Assembly: GCA_913049555.1 (NCBI GenBank)
Contig: CAJWYM010000034.1
Span: 1-40,125, forward strand
Reading direction: 5' to 3'
DNA length: 40,125 bases
Origin: an uncultured Opitutia bacterium
GTDB lineage: Bacteria > Verrucomicrobiota > Verrucomicrobiia > Opitutales > CAJWYM01
Shown here: positions 1 to 7,757 of the stretch, one piece after another
How the letters are laid out: the number at the start of each line of letters is the position of its first letter
Numbering within the stretch: position 1 is the first letter of the stretch
The notes under the pieces: model-generated
What the model was told of the DNA's origin: nothing
Database searches by the model: none
What the model saw: only the letters and a program-made list of their open reading frames with translations
Program-made: the position numbers and the translations under genes

Positions 1-1
1 T

Positions 2-607
2 GATTCTAACGGCGATTTAACGGCAAGTTATGAATACGGCCCATTCGGTGAATTAATCTCAGAATCATGGGTATATTCGACTATGAACACATATAAGTTT
101 AGCACCAAGCCACAAGACGAAGAAACAGGGTATTACTATGGATTTAGATATTATGATACAAACCAAGGTAGATGGCTGAGTCGAGATCCTTTGGGTGAGT
201 TTTATATGAGTAGATCTGAATTTGATTCTATTATTCGTTATTTGAAATCACTTCATAGGCTTGCTCAGTCTAATATATATGCTTTTATTCAAAATGAAGC
301 TCTGGATAATTTTGATATTTTGGGAGAAAGAACGGGCAAATGGAAGACTTATTACACCATAAAATGTTCAGCAATTTCTAAAAAAAGTTGTTCAGAAGCA
401 GTACTTGGATGTCCATGCACTGCAGGTTCTCAGGGTGATGGATCTGGTATTGCAGACAATGTAGATGAAGCTCAATCTAAAGCGAGAAGTAATGCTGAGT
501 CGAAAGCTGGTCCTTGTGGCAAAGGGTGTGTCGATAATGGCACCTATGATAATGCGGATAATGGTTGTGAAATTCTTGATGAATTTACAATTATAGAGTG
601 GAATTGA
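2..607 (+). CDS. RHS repeat protein, C-terminal end (5'-partial)
   Basis: The reading frame is open from the first base of the window, so this is the 3' end of a longer gene; the internal ATG at 83 is not a real start. The 201 visible residues begin with a YD-repeat-like YEYGPFGE segment, followed by the RHS core signature (GYYYGFRYYD, then GRWLSRDPLGE) and a NIYAF...FDILGER boundary. After that boundary come about 94 residues unlike the core, with seven cysteines. RHS proteins usually end in a variable tip that often acts as a toxin released from the RHS shell. The tip here is not one I recognise; the spaced cysteines suggest a metal-bound or disulfide-stabilised fold. About 22 residues sit between DPLGE and NIYAF, more than in a compact core. 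The next gene begins 7 bp downstream and may protect the cell against this tip. Confidence 0.9.
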   Translation, partial: DSNGDLTASYEYGPFGELISESWVYSTMNTYKFSTKPQDEETGYYYGFRYYDTNQGRWLSRDPLGEFYMSRSEFDSIIRYLKSLHRLAQSNIYAFIQNEALDNFDILGERTGKWKTYYTIKCSAISKKSCSEAVLGCPCTAGSQGDGSGIADNVDEAQSKARSNAESKAGPCGKGCVDNGTYDNADNGCEILDEFTIIEWN

Positions 608-614
608 TATTCAA

Positions 615-1142
615 ATGAAAAGTTGTTTTATATTAATTGTATTCTTTTTAATACTAAACGCTACGTCTATTCGTGCAGATGAATATTGGTTAGGGGTTAG
701 AGTTTTAGATGATAATGGAAAAGCGACAGGGGAATTTCCTGTTGTAATAAATTATCAAGGTCATGGTTTCAAAGATTATGACGCAAAATTAGAATATACT
801 ACTACTTTTGATTCTATTAGCTTGGAAGAAAATGCATTGAAACCATTAACTTATAATATAGAATCTTTAAACTTTGGAATGAAGTTTGAAATTCATCTGA
901 GAAAAATTGGTGAGTCTTCTTACTCAGGTTCTTTTAGTTTTGAAAATAAACAATTAATTCATCTTGACGGCAGTTTAGGTGGCCGTGCTTTTCCTCGAAT
1001 GAGTAATTATTCAATAAATCGAAAATTTAAGAATCTTGTATTTGGGAAAGAAATGGAGTTTGATTTTAATATTGGAAAACATAAAGGAAAGATCATATTA
1101 AGGTTAGAGCAAGACGTTATAGAAAATCTTAAAATAAACTAA
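615..1142 (+). CDS. Secreted protein of unknown function, candidate RHS immunity partner
   Basis: This 175-residue protein begins with a Lys-containing N-terminus and a hydrophobic stretch (about residues 4-18) that reads as a Sec signal peptide, with likely cleavage near SIRA/DEYW. The mature part alternates short polar and hydrophobic segments as in an all-beta fold. I do not recognise a family. It starts 7 bp after the RHS stop codon, so the two are very likely co-transcribed, and RHS tips are commonly followed directly by a cognate immunity gene. A periplasmic immunity protein would fit a toxin acting outside the cytoplasm. The role is inferred only from position; it could equally be an unrelated exported protein. 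Confidence 0.6.
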   Translation: MKSCFILIVFFLILNATSIRADEYWLGVRVLDDNGKATGEFPVVINYQGHGFKDYDAKLEYTTTFDSISLEENALKPLTYNIESLNFGMKFEIHLRKIGESSYSGSFSFENKQLIHLDGSLGGRAFPRMSNYSINRKFKNLVFGKEMEFDFNIGKHKGKIILRLEQDVIENLKIN

Positions 1143-1316
1143 AAGGAATTAATAACTAAATTTTGTTCAGACTATTTGATGTTTTGACGAATTTCTTCCT
1201 CTTGAATTTATTCTACTAACAAACAGTCGGCCACTCGCAAGTTAGATGCCAGCTGAGCGTGTCATCAGCCTTGCACTCTTCAGCCGTGGCTAAGTCGCCA
1301 CTATTCGAATTTAATT

Positions 1317-1338
1317 ATAGGGACAGGCAATATATGCT
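1317..1338 (+). repeat. 22-bp direct repeat, copy 1
   Basis: This copy is identical over 22 bases to 1558-1579. It begins ATAGGGACAGGC and ends with TATGCT. A shorter imperfect relative occurs at 3429-3445. The GGGACAGGC core (reverse complement GCCTGTCCC) resembles sequences I remember near REP-associated tyrosine transposase (IS200-like) genes, but no transposase is present here, so that link rests on memory. Confidence 0.7.
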
Positions 1339-1557
1339 AAAATTTAAGTCTTATTCTCGGATTTTCGAGGCACCACACAATGAAGGTGCGCGTGAATATC
1401 CTTCTATTATAACATTTGGTGGCTCTTGCCCGTAAATTTAGAAAAATGTCTATTTTTTTCAGAGTTTTAGGTTTTTTTACTGTGCTTTTTGGTCTGTTTG
1501 CTATTTCTGCTAGCTATGATAATTTGAAAGTAAGAGAGTCTGGAGGCAGGGTTAAAA

Positions 1558-1579
1558 ATAGGGACAGGCAATATATGCT
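1558..1579 (+). repeat. 22-bp direct repeat, copy 2
   Basis: This is an exact copy of 1317-1338 in the same orientation, 241 bases downstream. It ends 16 bp before the open frame of the recombinase remnant begins, so it may mark the junction at which that gene was truncated. Confidence 0.7.
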
Positions 1580-1594
1580 TAAGAATTTACTTAA

Positions 1595-1876
1595 GTCGAA
1601 AAAACCCTCTTCCCTAGCAGTTATGGCGAAGCCATCAACCCTGATGTATTAAGGCGAAAAGTCAGCCGTTATATTGAATCCTCTGGAATAGGAAGGGAAA
1701 AGAGCTGTCACCTTTTCCGCCTAACCTGCGCAACCCATATGCTCGAAAACGGAGCTGACATAAGGTTTATTCACAAGCTCCTCGGTCATGAATCCCTCAA
1801 AAGCACCCAGACCTACACCGAAGTAAACATCAAAAAACTACAAGAAGTCCACAGCCAGACTCATTCTGGTAAATAA
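1595..1876 (+). pseudogene. Tyrosine recombinase/integrase, C-terminal remnant
   Basis: A frame open from 1595 (just after an in-frame TAA) to the stop at 1876 encodes about 93 residues matching the C-terminal catalytic part of XerC/D-like tyrosine recombinases. Visible hallmarks are HLFRLTCATHMLENGADIRF (the HxxR box), then HKLLGHESLKSTQTYTEV with the conserved LLGH histidine and the nucleophile tyrosine in TYTEV. The N-terminal core-binding domain and the first catalytic arginine are missing and there is no plausible start codon, so this is a broken gene. It points to a mobile element or phage-type integration event between the two RHS tips. The remnant runs close to the toxin-antitoxin pair, whose first ATG lies 31 bp downstream. 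Confidence 0.8.
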
Positions 1877-1907
1877 AAATAGCTGTAGACTTGCTAAAAT
1901 ACAAGAA

Positions 1908-2114
1908 ATGAAAGATAATATGAGCATTATGACGATGAAAGAAGCAGCCTTAAAAACCATTGAAGAAATGCCGGAAACAGCTTCATGGGAAGAAATTGAG
2001 GAAAAAGTTCGCTTTGTTGCAGCCCTTGAAAAAGGGCTTGAGCAAGTGGATAAAGGTCAAGTGATCCCTCATGAACAGGTGAAAAAGAATCTTGAGTCAT
2101 GGCTTACGAAATAG
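1908..2114 (+). CDS. Small antitoxin of a RelE/ParE-type module
   Basis: This 68-residue, acidic, helix-rich protein ends in IPHEQVKKNLESWLTK, a tail typical of short antitoxins paired with RelE/ParE toxins. Its stop lies 16 bp inside the next gene, the usual overlap of toxin-antitoxin operons, which keeps the antitoxin translated first. The start at 1908 is one of three nearby in-frame ATGs (1908, 1920, 1929) and the later ones are possible. Antitoxins of this type bind and neutralise the toxin and often repress their own promoter; no clear operator is visible in the 31 bp before the start. The family is assigned from the C-terminal motif and the partner. Confidence 0.8.
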   Translation: MKDNMSIMTMKEAALKTIEEMPETASWEEIEEKVRFVAALEKGLEQVDKGQVIPHEQVKKNLESWLTK

Positions 2115-2398
2115 ATTGGACTGAATTAGCCAATCAAGATCTCGAAGGTGTTGTTCGCTACATAGCTGAAGATAATATCGATGCAGCCAGAGAACTAGGT
2201 TTGAAAATTATCTCAACAATTGAAGATACTGCAGCCTTTCCCTTCTCAGGTCGCAAGGTTCCAGAAAAGAATAATCCACTGATACGAGAAAAGATCGTTC
2301 GTTCCCATTATCGTGTTATTTACCGTTTGAACGAAGAAGAAGGCACATTATCAGTTGCCAGAGTTTGGCGAACTTCTCAGGGTGAACCTGAATTGTAA
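2099..2398 (+). CDS. RelE/ParE-family toxin
   Basis: These 99 residues follow the RelE/ParE pattern: an opening beta strand and helix (IDWTELANQDLEGVVRYIAE), a second helix ending in FPFSGRKVPE, then REKIVRSHYRVIYRL and a final strand SVARVWRT. ParE proteins poison DNA gyrase and RelE proteins cleave mRNA at the ribosome; the sequence alone does not separate these, though the FP..GR.VPE and RE.IV..YR.IY pattern is closest to ParE-like members. The length is complete for the family. It is translationally coupled to the upstream antitoxin by a 16-bp overlap and followed 45 bp later by a terminator, so the pair forms a self-contained module. Confidence 0.9.
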   Translation: MAYEIDWTELANQDLEGVVRYIAEDNIDAARELGLKIISTIEDTAAFPFSGRKVPEKNNPLIREKIVRSHYRVIYRLNEEEGTLSVARVWRTSQGEPEL

Positions 2399-2442
2399 AC
2401 CCTTTTTCTTTTAGTCACTTTTTTCTGAATAAAGCCTTAGTG

Positions 2443-2462
2443 AGAAGCAGGGCTTCTTTTTT
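2443..2462 (+). terminator. Rho-independent terminator of the toxin-antitoxin operon
   Basis: A 6-bp stem (AGAAGC with GCTTCT) closed by an AGG loop runs straight into six Ts. It lies 45 bp after the toxin stop codon on the same strand. Confidence 0.8.
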
Positions 2463-2471
2463 GATAGAATT

Positions 2472-2669
2472 ATGTCTCCAATGATTGATCCAGCCAATCT
2501 ACTCGCCAATGCAATGCTAGGTTGTCTATTGAAGGGAGCCATTGAAGATTTACAAAAGGAAGGTTGGCAGCCAGAAAAGCCCAAACTTGAAACTACAGGA
2601 AAAGTTCTTTATCTGACAGATAGCAAGTCAGGAAAACTCCCTGTCTGGCAGAAAAACCGCAAACAATAA
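2472..2669 (+). CDS. Small hypothetical protein
   Basis: This 65-residue frame starts 10 bp after the terminator T-run. It has a mildly hydrophobic N-terminal half and a basic C-terminus (VWQKNRKQ). I see no recognisable motif and no clear ribosome binding site. It lies among fragments, so it may be a chance frame or the remains of a larger gene. Confidence 0.25.
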   Translation: MSPMIDPANLLANAMLGCLLKGAIEDLQKEGWQPEKPKLETTGKVLYLTDSKSGKLPVWQKNRKQ

Positions 2670-2730
2670 AATTTACCGATCCTCAGAACTTCGTCAAGAA
2701 AAAATCCCTGTAGTCCGCCAAACACAAGCG

Positions 2731-3048
2731 GTGAAGTTTGAAAATGGCGTTACGACTGCGTCAGGTTGGAGATTGTTCCTACAAAGAGATCTTCTAGGTT
2801 ATGTCGATGGCATGGGTCTATATTCTTATGTGGGTGGTTGGTCTATTAATCGAGTTGATCCAAAAGGAATGCTATTTGATAGTTCTAACAATTTGGATGA
2901 CGGACCAAATAGTTTAGTCGATTTTCCTGACTTTATGACTGATTTTGCTGCTCAAGCATGGAATGGGGTTTCTGGAATTCTATCTCAACTTGCAGCCGAA
3001 GGTCATAAAATTAGAAGTGAAGCATTTCAACAGATGAAGAATGCATAA
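2731..3048 (+). pseudogene. Displaced RHS core fragment with its own C-terminal tip
   Basis: From about 2764 the frame reads GWRLFLQRDLLGYVDGMGLY, then SYVGGWSINRVDPKG. This is the last part of an RHS core (FLQRDPLGY, LYSYVGG, NRVDPxG) and is followed by a 59-residue tip rich in Asp and Phe. The YYGFRYYD part of the core is missing, and residues before GWR are not RHS-like, so a recombination junction lies near 2760. The frame stays open upstream, so the GTG at 2731 is only a nominal start. RHS loci often keep such orphan tips downstream of the full gene as a store that can be recombined onto it. The tip is short and has no toxin family I recognise. Confidence 0.75.
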
Positions 3049-3556
3049 GACCCATTAACAGCGAACATTGCTACTACTACTTGTTAATTTCCAAATTAAC
3101 GTCGTAGAAACGACCGAATTGTAGTCGTATAAGTTTTTGTATTATTACCACATTATGGTCGTATTTTGAGTCCATTTTTATCGTATAATTTGGTTAAAAT
3201 TAAAGCGGTCAAAAAACGAGACATAAAATGACTTGTTCGTTGGATTTGATTAAATTGGTAATTTTTGACTAGAATAGATTCCTTTGTCTTGGATCTTGTT
3301 TTTGAGGGCTTTTTTATGATTTTATGATTTTTTTACTTCTATGATAATGGTGACAAAAGAAGGTTCGTTTTCATTGATGTGGAGTTTTTTTACGATGCTT
3401 TCGAGTCGACACAAGATATTAATAAAACACAGGCAATCTATGCTTGATGGAGCTCTGAACCCAAAATGGTAGAGTTTACAAGCTCACTGTTCATTTTCTA
3501 ATTAGCTAGAGTTTTTGAAGTTTAATTCCTTCATACGATTAAGATCCTATTTCGAT
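3049..3556. other. Intergenic stretch with short repeats and a hairpin
   Basis: No gene is supported here. A perfect inverted repeat GTTAATTT-CC-AAATTAAC lies at 3083-3100, just after the RHS fragment. GTCGTA recurs at 3101, 3124 and 3158, and TCGTATAA follows at 3181. An imperfect partial copy of the 22-bp repeat (ACAGGCAATCTATGCTT) lies at 3429-3445. These support the view that the accessory region ends shortly before the transporter gene. No terminator for the minus-strand transporter is obvious. Confidence 0.5.
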
Positions 3557-5332
3557 TCAATCTCTCCTTTCTAAGGCAAGTTTGATTTCGTGGCATCTTT
3601 TTTCAGTCAATGGATAAAGAAAACAAAGAAAAATCGAAATTATACATAAAATAAGAGGGAGTCCAATTTCTATGATTCTTAAAATCAACAATGTTTTTGG
3701 AGATTGCTTGGAAAGAGCGCTGACTTCTTTTTTCAATTCCTTCAAGGTTTCTAGGGTCTCCTTTTTCTGCTCATCGGAAAAAGGAGTTTCCATAGAAATT
3801 GTATTGAATTTTATTGAGGTTTGATTCAAATCAAACCTCAAATTATCTAAGAATTCAGTGTCTTTAGGGAATTCCTTTTGACGCTTTATAAGATACTCGT
3901 TGAGTTCTTGGGTCTTATTTTGAATCGAATTTTTCAATTCTATCCTTGTATTTGAGGAGGCTGGTATTTCTGAAGCGATCTCTTCACTCAAGATCTCTAT
4001 TTTCCCAGAAATTTGATCTACTTTAGGAATTCTTTTTTCATCAAAGTCAGTGGTAACCAAAAGAGCCCCTGTAACGAAACTGGCAAAAGCAGTGCCCATT
4101 TTAATGAACCACCAAAACACTGAATAGTAACTCCCTTCAGATCGAGTCCCTGTATGGAGCTCATCCTCATCGCAAATGTCCCCAACCATAGAGGCTCCGA
4201 GGGTAAAAAACATAAGCATCCCTGCAGAGAGTAAAATTGTAGGAATGAGCACCAGGTAGGGAAGGTTCGGATTGTAACAAAAGATCTTGCTTAGTTGAGC
4301 TGAACTCATCAACAGAATCGCTAAAATCAATGTGTGTTTTTTACCGATTTTTTTACTGATTATGTTGAGTGGAATAACCGCTAGTAATCCTGTTATGGCC
4401 CAGACAGTGCCACTGATTCCTAGCAGAGAACCGGCCATTACTTTGTCTCCTCCGAAAAGGTAATAAATACTGATATAGTAGTTGAATAAACCTACAAAGT
4501 TGAAACCCATAGCGAGGGTGAAAATAATGATTACTAATTTTAGAAAGGTTTTATTGGAGAGAGTTCTTTTCATCTCCTCCCAAAATTTTGATTTTTTTTG
4601 TTTTGAAATTTTCTCCTCATTCGCCTCTTTTAAAGCAAAAAACCACCAGATGGACATGGGTATAAGCACAATTGCGATCATAATGGAAACATAGCGCATG
4701 CCATCTACCTCATTGCCTCCTGTTCCTTTGAATATTTTTAAGTTTGCCAAATAAAACAACCAAGGGGTTCCCATTGCAAAGAGATTCCCTAGAAAGCTTT
4801 TTGCACTGAAAAGCTTTGTCCTTTCATGAGAATCTTTAGTCATTCCCATCCCCAATGCTCCATGAGGGATTTCGAATACCGTGCAAGAGGTGTAAAAGAT
4901 CAATAATCCTGTGAGGATAAACAGGAGCTGAAACCAAGTGTATGCTTGTTCGGAAGGAAAAAGACTTTGAACAAACGTTCCCTTTGGAACCCACCACATC
5001 AAAACAAAGCTAAGAGCAACTGCAATTCCTCCCACGAGAATAAAAGGTCTTCTACGTCCCCATCTGGAACGATAGTTGTCTGAAATATGTCCTATCAAAG
5101 GATCGGAGATGGCATCCCAAAGTCTTGGAATAATCAAAATCACTCCAAGCCAGAAAGCGCTCAATCCTAGACCAATATTTCCTATCAAACTGATTAATTG
5201 TCCAGCAACATTAAAAAGTGCGATCGGGATCAATCCGCCAAAACCAAAAGCGATTAAGGTGTTCCATGGCAAGGGTTGGTTGAGTTTTGTTCTATTCACA
5301 ATGTATCTTTTGGTGTTTTTATCCTCAGTCAT
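3557..5332 (-). CDS. GPH-family sugar:cation symporter with a large periplasmic insertion
   Basis: This 591-residue multi-pass membrane protein belongs to the glycoside-pentoside-hexuronide (MelB-like, MFS_2) symporters. The signature after TM2 is clear: PRLWDAISDPLIGHISD followed by the basic SRWGRRRPF loop (residues 69-97). Twelve membrane segments can be traced. Between TM11 (about 403-426) and TM12 (about 547-575) sits an extra, highly charged, helix-forming segment (about 433-540) where relatives have only a short loop. By MFS topology this loop faces the periplasm. The gene diverges from the GH3 gene with 307 bp between them, so shared control is likely. From context it probably imports sophoro-oligosaccharides released by the GH144 enzymes; the substrate is inferred. 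Confidence 0.92.
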   Translation of the reverse strand: MTEDKNTKRYIVNRTKLNQPLPWNTLIAFGFGGLIPIALFNVAGQLISLIGNIGLGLSAFWLGVILIIPRLWDAISDPLIGHISDNYRSRWGRRRPFILVGGIAVALSFVLMWWVPKGTFVQSLFPSEQAYTWFQLLFILTGLLIFYTSCTVFEIPHGALGMGMTKDSHERTKLFSAKSFLGNLFAMGTPWLFYLANLKIFKGTGGNEVDGMRYVSIMIAIVLIPMSIWWFFALKEANEEKISKQKKSKFWEEMKRTLSNKTFLKLVIIIFTLAMGFNFVGLFNYYISIYYLFGGDKVMAGSLLGISGTVWAITGLLAVIPLNIISKKIGKKHTLILAILLMSSAQLSKIFCYNPNLPYLVLIPTILLSAGMLMFFTLGASMVGDICDEDELHTGTRSEGSYYSVFWWFIKMGTAFASFVTGALLVTTDFDEKRIPKVDQISGKIEILSEEIASEIPASSNTRIELKNSIQNKTQELNEYLIKRQKEFPKDTEFLDNLRFDLNQTSIKFNTISMETPFSDEQKKETLETLKELKKEVSALSKQSPKTLLILRIIEIGLPLILCIISIFLCFLYPLTEKRCHEIKLALERRD

Positions 5333-5639
5333 GGATATGATTTAGATTTTTCTAATTTACTGGATGCTTTTTGTTAAGATAGGTACGCCCAAAGATAAAA
5401 TTTTTATATGATTTATTCTTTAATAAGCTCTCTTTTGAGTTCTAATTTTCTTTGAAGCCAAAAGATCAAAAGAAGTTTTTATAATTCGATCTTCAGGTTC
5501 TCATTTTAATTTTAATGGACACCTGAGGAGCAGCCTAAAATTTGAGAAGAGGGTATCTCATAAGAAATCTTTGTATAAATATCAGTGTTGCTGCCATATG
5601 TATATTTAAAATCTAGTATCTATAAAAATTTACAAAAAG
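5333..5639. promoter_or_regulatory. Divergent promoter region between transporter and GH3 genes
   Basis: These 307 AT-rich bases separate two genes transcribed away from each other, so both promoters must lie here. I cannot single out a -35/-10 pair with confidence and see no strong palindromic operator. No gene is supported. Confidence 0.5.
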
Positions 5640-7757
5640 ATGAGTAATCCAAAAAAAAACACCGTTGAGGAGATTCTATCCAGACTGACAGTCAAAGAGA
5701 AGGTCGGTCAACTCATACAAATTTCTATTAAAGATCCTGACTTGATTGAAAAGGTGAAATCTGGAACTGTGGGAACTGTTATCCTTGCAGAATCTCCAAC
5801 GGCTGGGAATGAGGTTCAAGATAAAGTTTTGCTTTCAGAGCTGAATGCAATTCAAAAAATTGCTCTGGAATCCAGCCCTGCTCTGCCTTTAGTTTTCGCT
5901 CGGGATGTCATCCATGGTCACAGGACGGTTTTCCCGATTCCGATTGGACAAGCAGCGACCTGGAACAGAGATTTAGTTAAAAAGGGTGGAGAAGTTTTAG
6001 CCAAAGAGGGTCGTGCTAATGGGATTCATTGGACCTTCACTCCTATGCTTGATATTGCAAGAGATCCAAGGTGGGGAAGAATTGCAGAAAGTTATGGAGA
6101 AGATCCATTTTTATCGGCTGCATTGGGGGAAGCTTGCATCACTGGTATTGAAGGACAGTCTCTTTCGGATACGACTTCTATGATTGCATGTGCCAAGCAT
6201 TATATTGGATATGGGGCTGCTGAAGGGGGGCGGGATTACAACACAACTGAAATCGGCGAAAATACACTTCGGAATATTTATTTGCCTCCATTCAAGTCTG
6301 CAGTCAAGGCCGGGGTCGGTTCTGTAATGGCCTCTTTCAATGAAATTAGTGGTAGTCCAGTCACAGGCAATCAAGACCTAATCAGAAGATTATTGAAGGA
6401 GGAATTGTGCTTTGAAGGGGTGGTATTGAGCGATTGGGAAGCAGTAGCAGAGTTGCTATTTCATGGAGTGTGTGAGTCCATGGAGGAGGCTGCTAATTTA
6501 GCATTGAATGCTGGAATCGATATTGAGATGGTCTCGACTTGTTACGAAAAGCATTTGGAAAAATTGGTTCATTCTGGTTCAGTAAAGCTTGAAATTTTAG
6601 AGGATTCCGTCCGTAGGGTTCTCGAAATGAAATTAAAATTGGGTTTGTTAGAAAATCCATACACTGCTGAAAATCTGGGAGTGGATGTGTATTTGAATGA
6701 GCATCATAAAAAAATAGCACTGGATTCGGCCACTGAGTCGATGGTTTTACTTGAAAACAAAAACAACCTTTTACCGCTTGAAATAGAATTGCAGAAAATT
6801 TTGCTTACAGGACCTATGGCTCATGCTCGTGAAGAATTATTTGGAACTTGGACGCTTGATGGCAAAAAATCAGAAGTCGAAAGTCTTGCTGATTTTTGTA
6901 AAAGTTTGCAGGCTTCAAACATTACAATTGGGGAATCAGTTCTCCACAGTGATCGCTTGCTTAAGGAAGTTTTAGACCATGAGATCACCCTCATTGCTTT
7001 GGGAGAACATCCGCAGAGAAGTGGAGAAATGAATTCGGTCAGCGATCTTAGTTTGCCTGCTGGCCAGCTAGATCTTTTGAAAAAAGTCAAGGGTATCGGA
7101 AAGCCTGTTGTGGTTCTTTTATTCTCAGGAAGACCCTTAGATCTAAGTGAAGTCAGACTCTATGCAGATGCTATCTTGTGGGCCTGGCACCCCGGAACAA
7201 TGGGGGCTCAGGCTTGCATCGATCTTACTTTTGGTATTGAAAGTCCTTCAGGACGATTGCCCGTATCCTTTCCTAGGAGTGTTGGGCACCTCCCTTGTTA
7301 TTACAATTATAAGAATACGGGTAGACCGCATACTAGATTCCCTTCCAATTATATCGATTCTCTCAGCAGTGCTCTCTATCCTTTTGGATATGGGTTGAGT
7401 TACTCGAAAGTGAAATACAGTCCAATCTCATTGTCCAAACAGGAGAAAAAAAAGGGAGAGACACTGACCGCTTCCATTTCCCTAACAAATACAGGCCCTG
7501 TTGCAGTTCAGGAGGTGGTTCAGTTGTACATTCGGGATTCTAAATCATCTATGACAAGGCCTGTAAAAGAACTGAAAGGATTTCAGAAAAGATTCCTTAG
7601 CCCTAACGAGACTGTCACGGTATCCTTTACGATCGATGATTCATTATTGAGTTATTACAATCATGAAAATAAATGGGTTGTCGAAAGTGGCTCTTTTGAG
7701 ATTTGGATTGCCCCCGATTCTGTTACTGGTGAATCCGTGTCATTGGATTTTATTTGA
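5640..7757 (+). CDS. GH3 beta-glucosidase, cytoplasmic
   Basis: This 705-residue enzyme has the full GH3 layout: a TIM-barrel domain (about 10-335), an alpha/beta sandwich domain (about 365-560) and a C-terminal fibronectin-III-like domain (about 600-695). The conserved KHYIGYGAAEGGRDYN block is present, and the nucleophile motif VLSDWEAV places the catalytic Asp at residue 265. There is no signal peptide, so it should act inside the cell. GH3 enzymes hydrolyse terminal beta-glucosides with retention; several members encoded beside GH144 or GH94 genes act on sophorose and short beta-1,2-glucans. Here it diverges from a sugar symporter and precedes GH144 and GH94 genes, which supports that specificity. 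The family is firm; the linkage preference is inferred. Confidence 0.93.
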   Translation: MSNPKKNTVEEILSRLTVKEKVGQLIQISIKDPDLIEKVKSGTVGTVILAESPTAGNEVQDKVLLSELNAIQKIALESSPALPLVFARDVIHGHRTVFPIPIGQAATWNRDLVKKGGEVLAKEGRANGIHWTFTPMLDIARDPRWGRIAESYGEDPFLSAALGEACITGIEGQSLSDTTSMIACAKHYIGYGAAEGGRDYNTTEIGENTLRNIYLPPFKSAVKAGVGSVMASFNEISGSPVTGNQDLIRRLLKEELCFEGVVLSDWEAVAELLFHGVCESMEEAANLALNAGIDIEMVSTCYEKHLEKLVHSGSVKLEILEDSVRRVLEMKLKLGLLENPYTAENLGVDVYLNEHHKKIALDSATESMVLLENKNNLLPLEIELQKILLTGPMAHAREELFGTWTLDGKKSEVESLADFCKSLQASNITIGESVLHSDRLLKEVLDHEITLIALGEHPQRSGEMNSVSDLSLPAGQLDLLKKVKGIGKPVVVLLFSGRPLDLSEVRLYADAILWAWHPGTMGAQACIDLTFGIESPSGRLPVSFPRSVGHLPCYYNYKNTGRPHTRFPSNYIDSLSSALYPFGYGLSYSKVKYSPISLSKQEKKKGETLTASISLTNTGPVAVQEVVQLYIRDSKSSMTRPVKELKGFQKRFLSPNETVTVSFTIDDSLLSYYNHENKWVVESGSFEIWIAPDSVTGESVSLDFI

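Larger units (their letters stand above)
1143..1594. other. Non-coding scar with repeats and a GC-richer patch
   Basis: I find no convincing gene in these 450 bases. A patch at roughly 1221-1305 is visibly richer in G and C than its surroundings. It holds a GTGGC/GCCAC inverted repeat and two similar short strings (AGTCGGCCACT near 1224 and AGTCGCCACT near 1293). The 22-bp repeat copies at 1317 and 1558 lie on either side of a stretch with a short hydrophobic ORF (1416-1652) that has no recognisable family and runs into the recombinase remnant in another frame; I take that ORF as chance. The region looks like debris from past insertions. Confidence 0.5.

Noticed and set aside
1213-1247. Possible integron attC site (CTAAC...GTTAGAT)
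   Set aside because: The dyad spans only about 34 bases, shorter than known attC sites, the left core does not fit the usual pattern, and the nearby recombinase remnant is XerC/D-like rather than clearly IntI.
1416-1652. 78-residue hydrophobic ORF
   Set aside because: It has no recognisable family, crosses one copy of the 22-bp repeat and runs into the recombinase remnant in a different frame, so it is most likely a chance frame.
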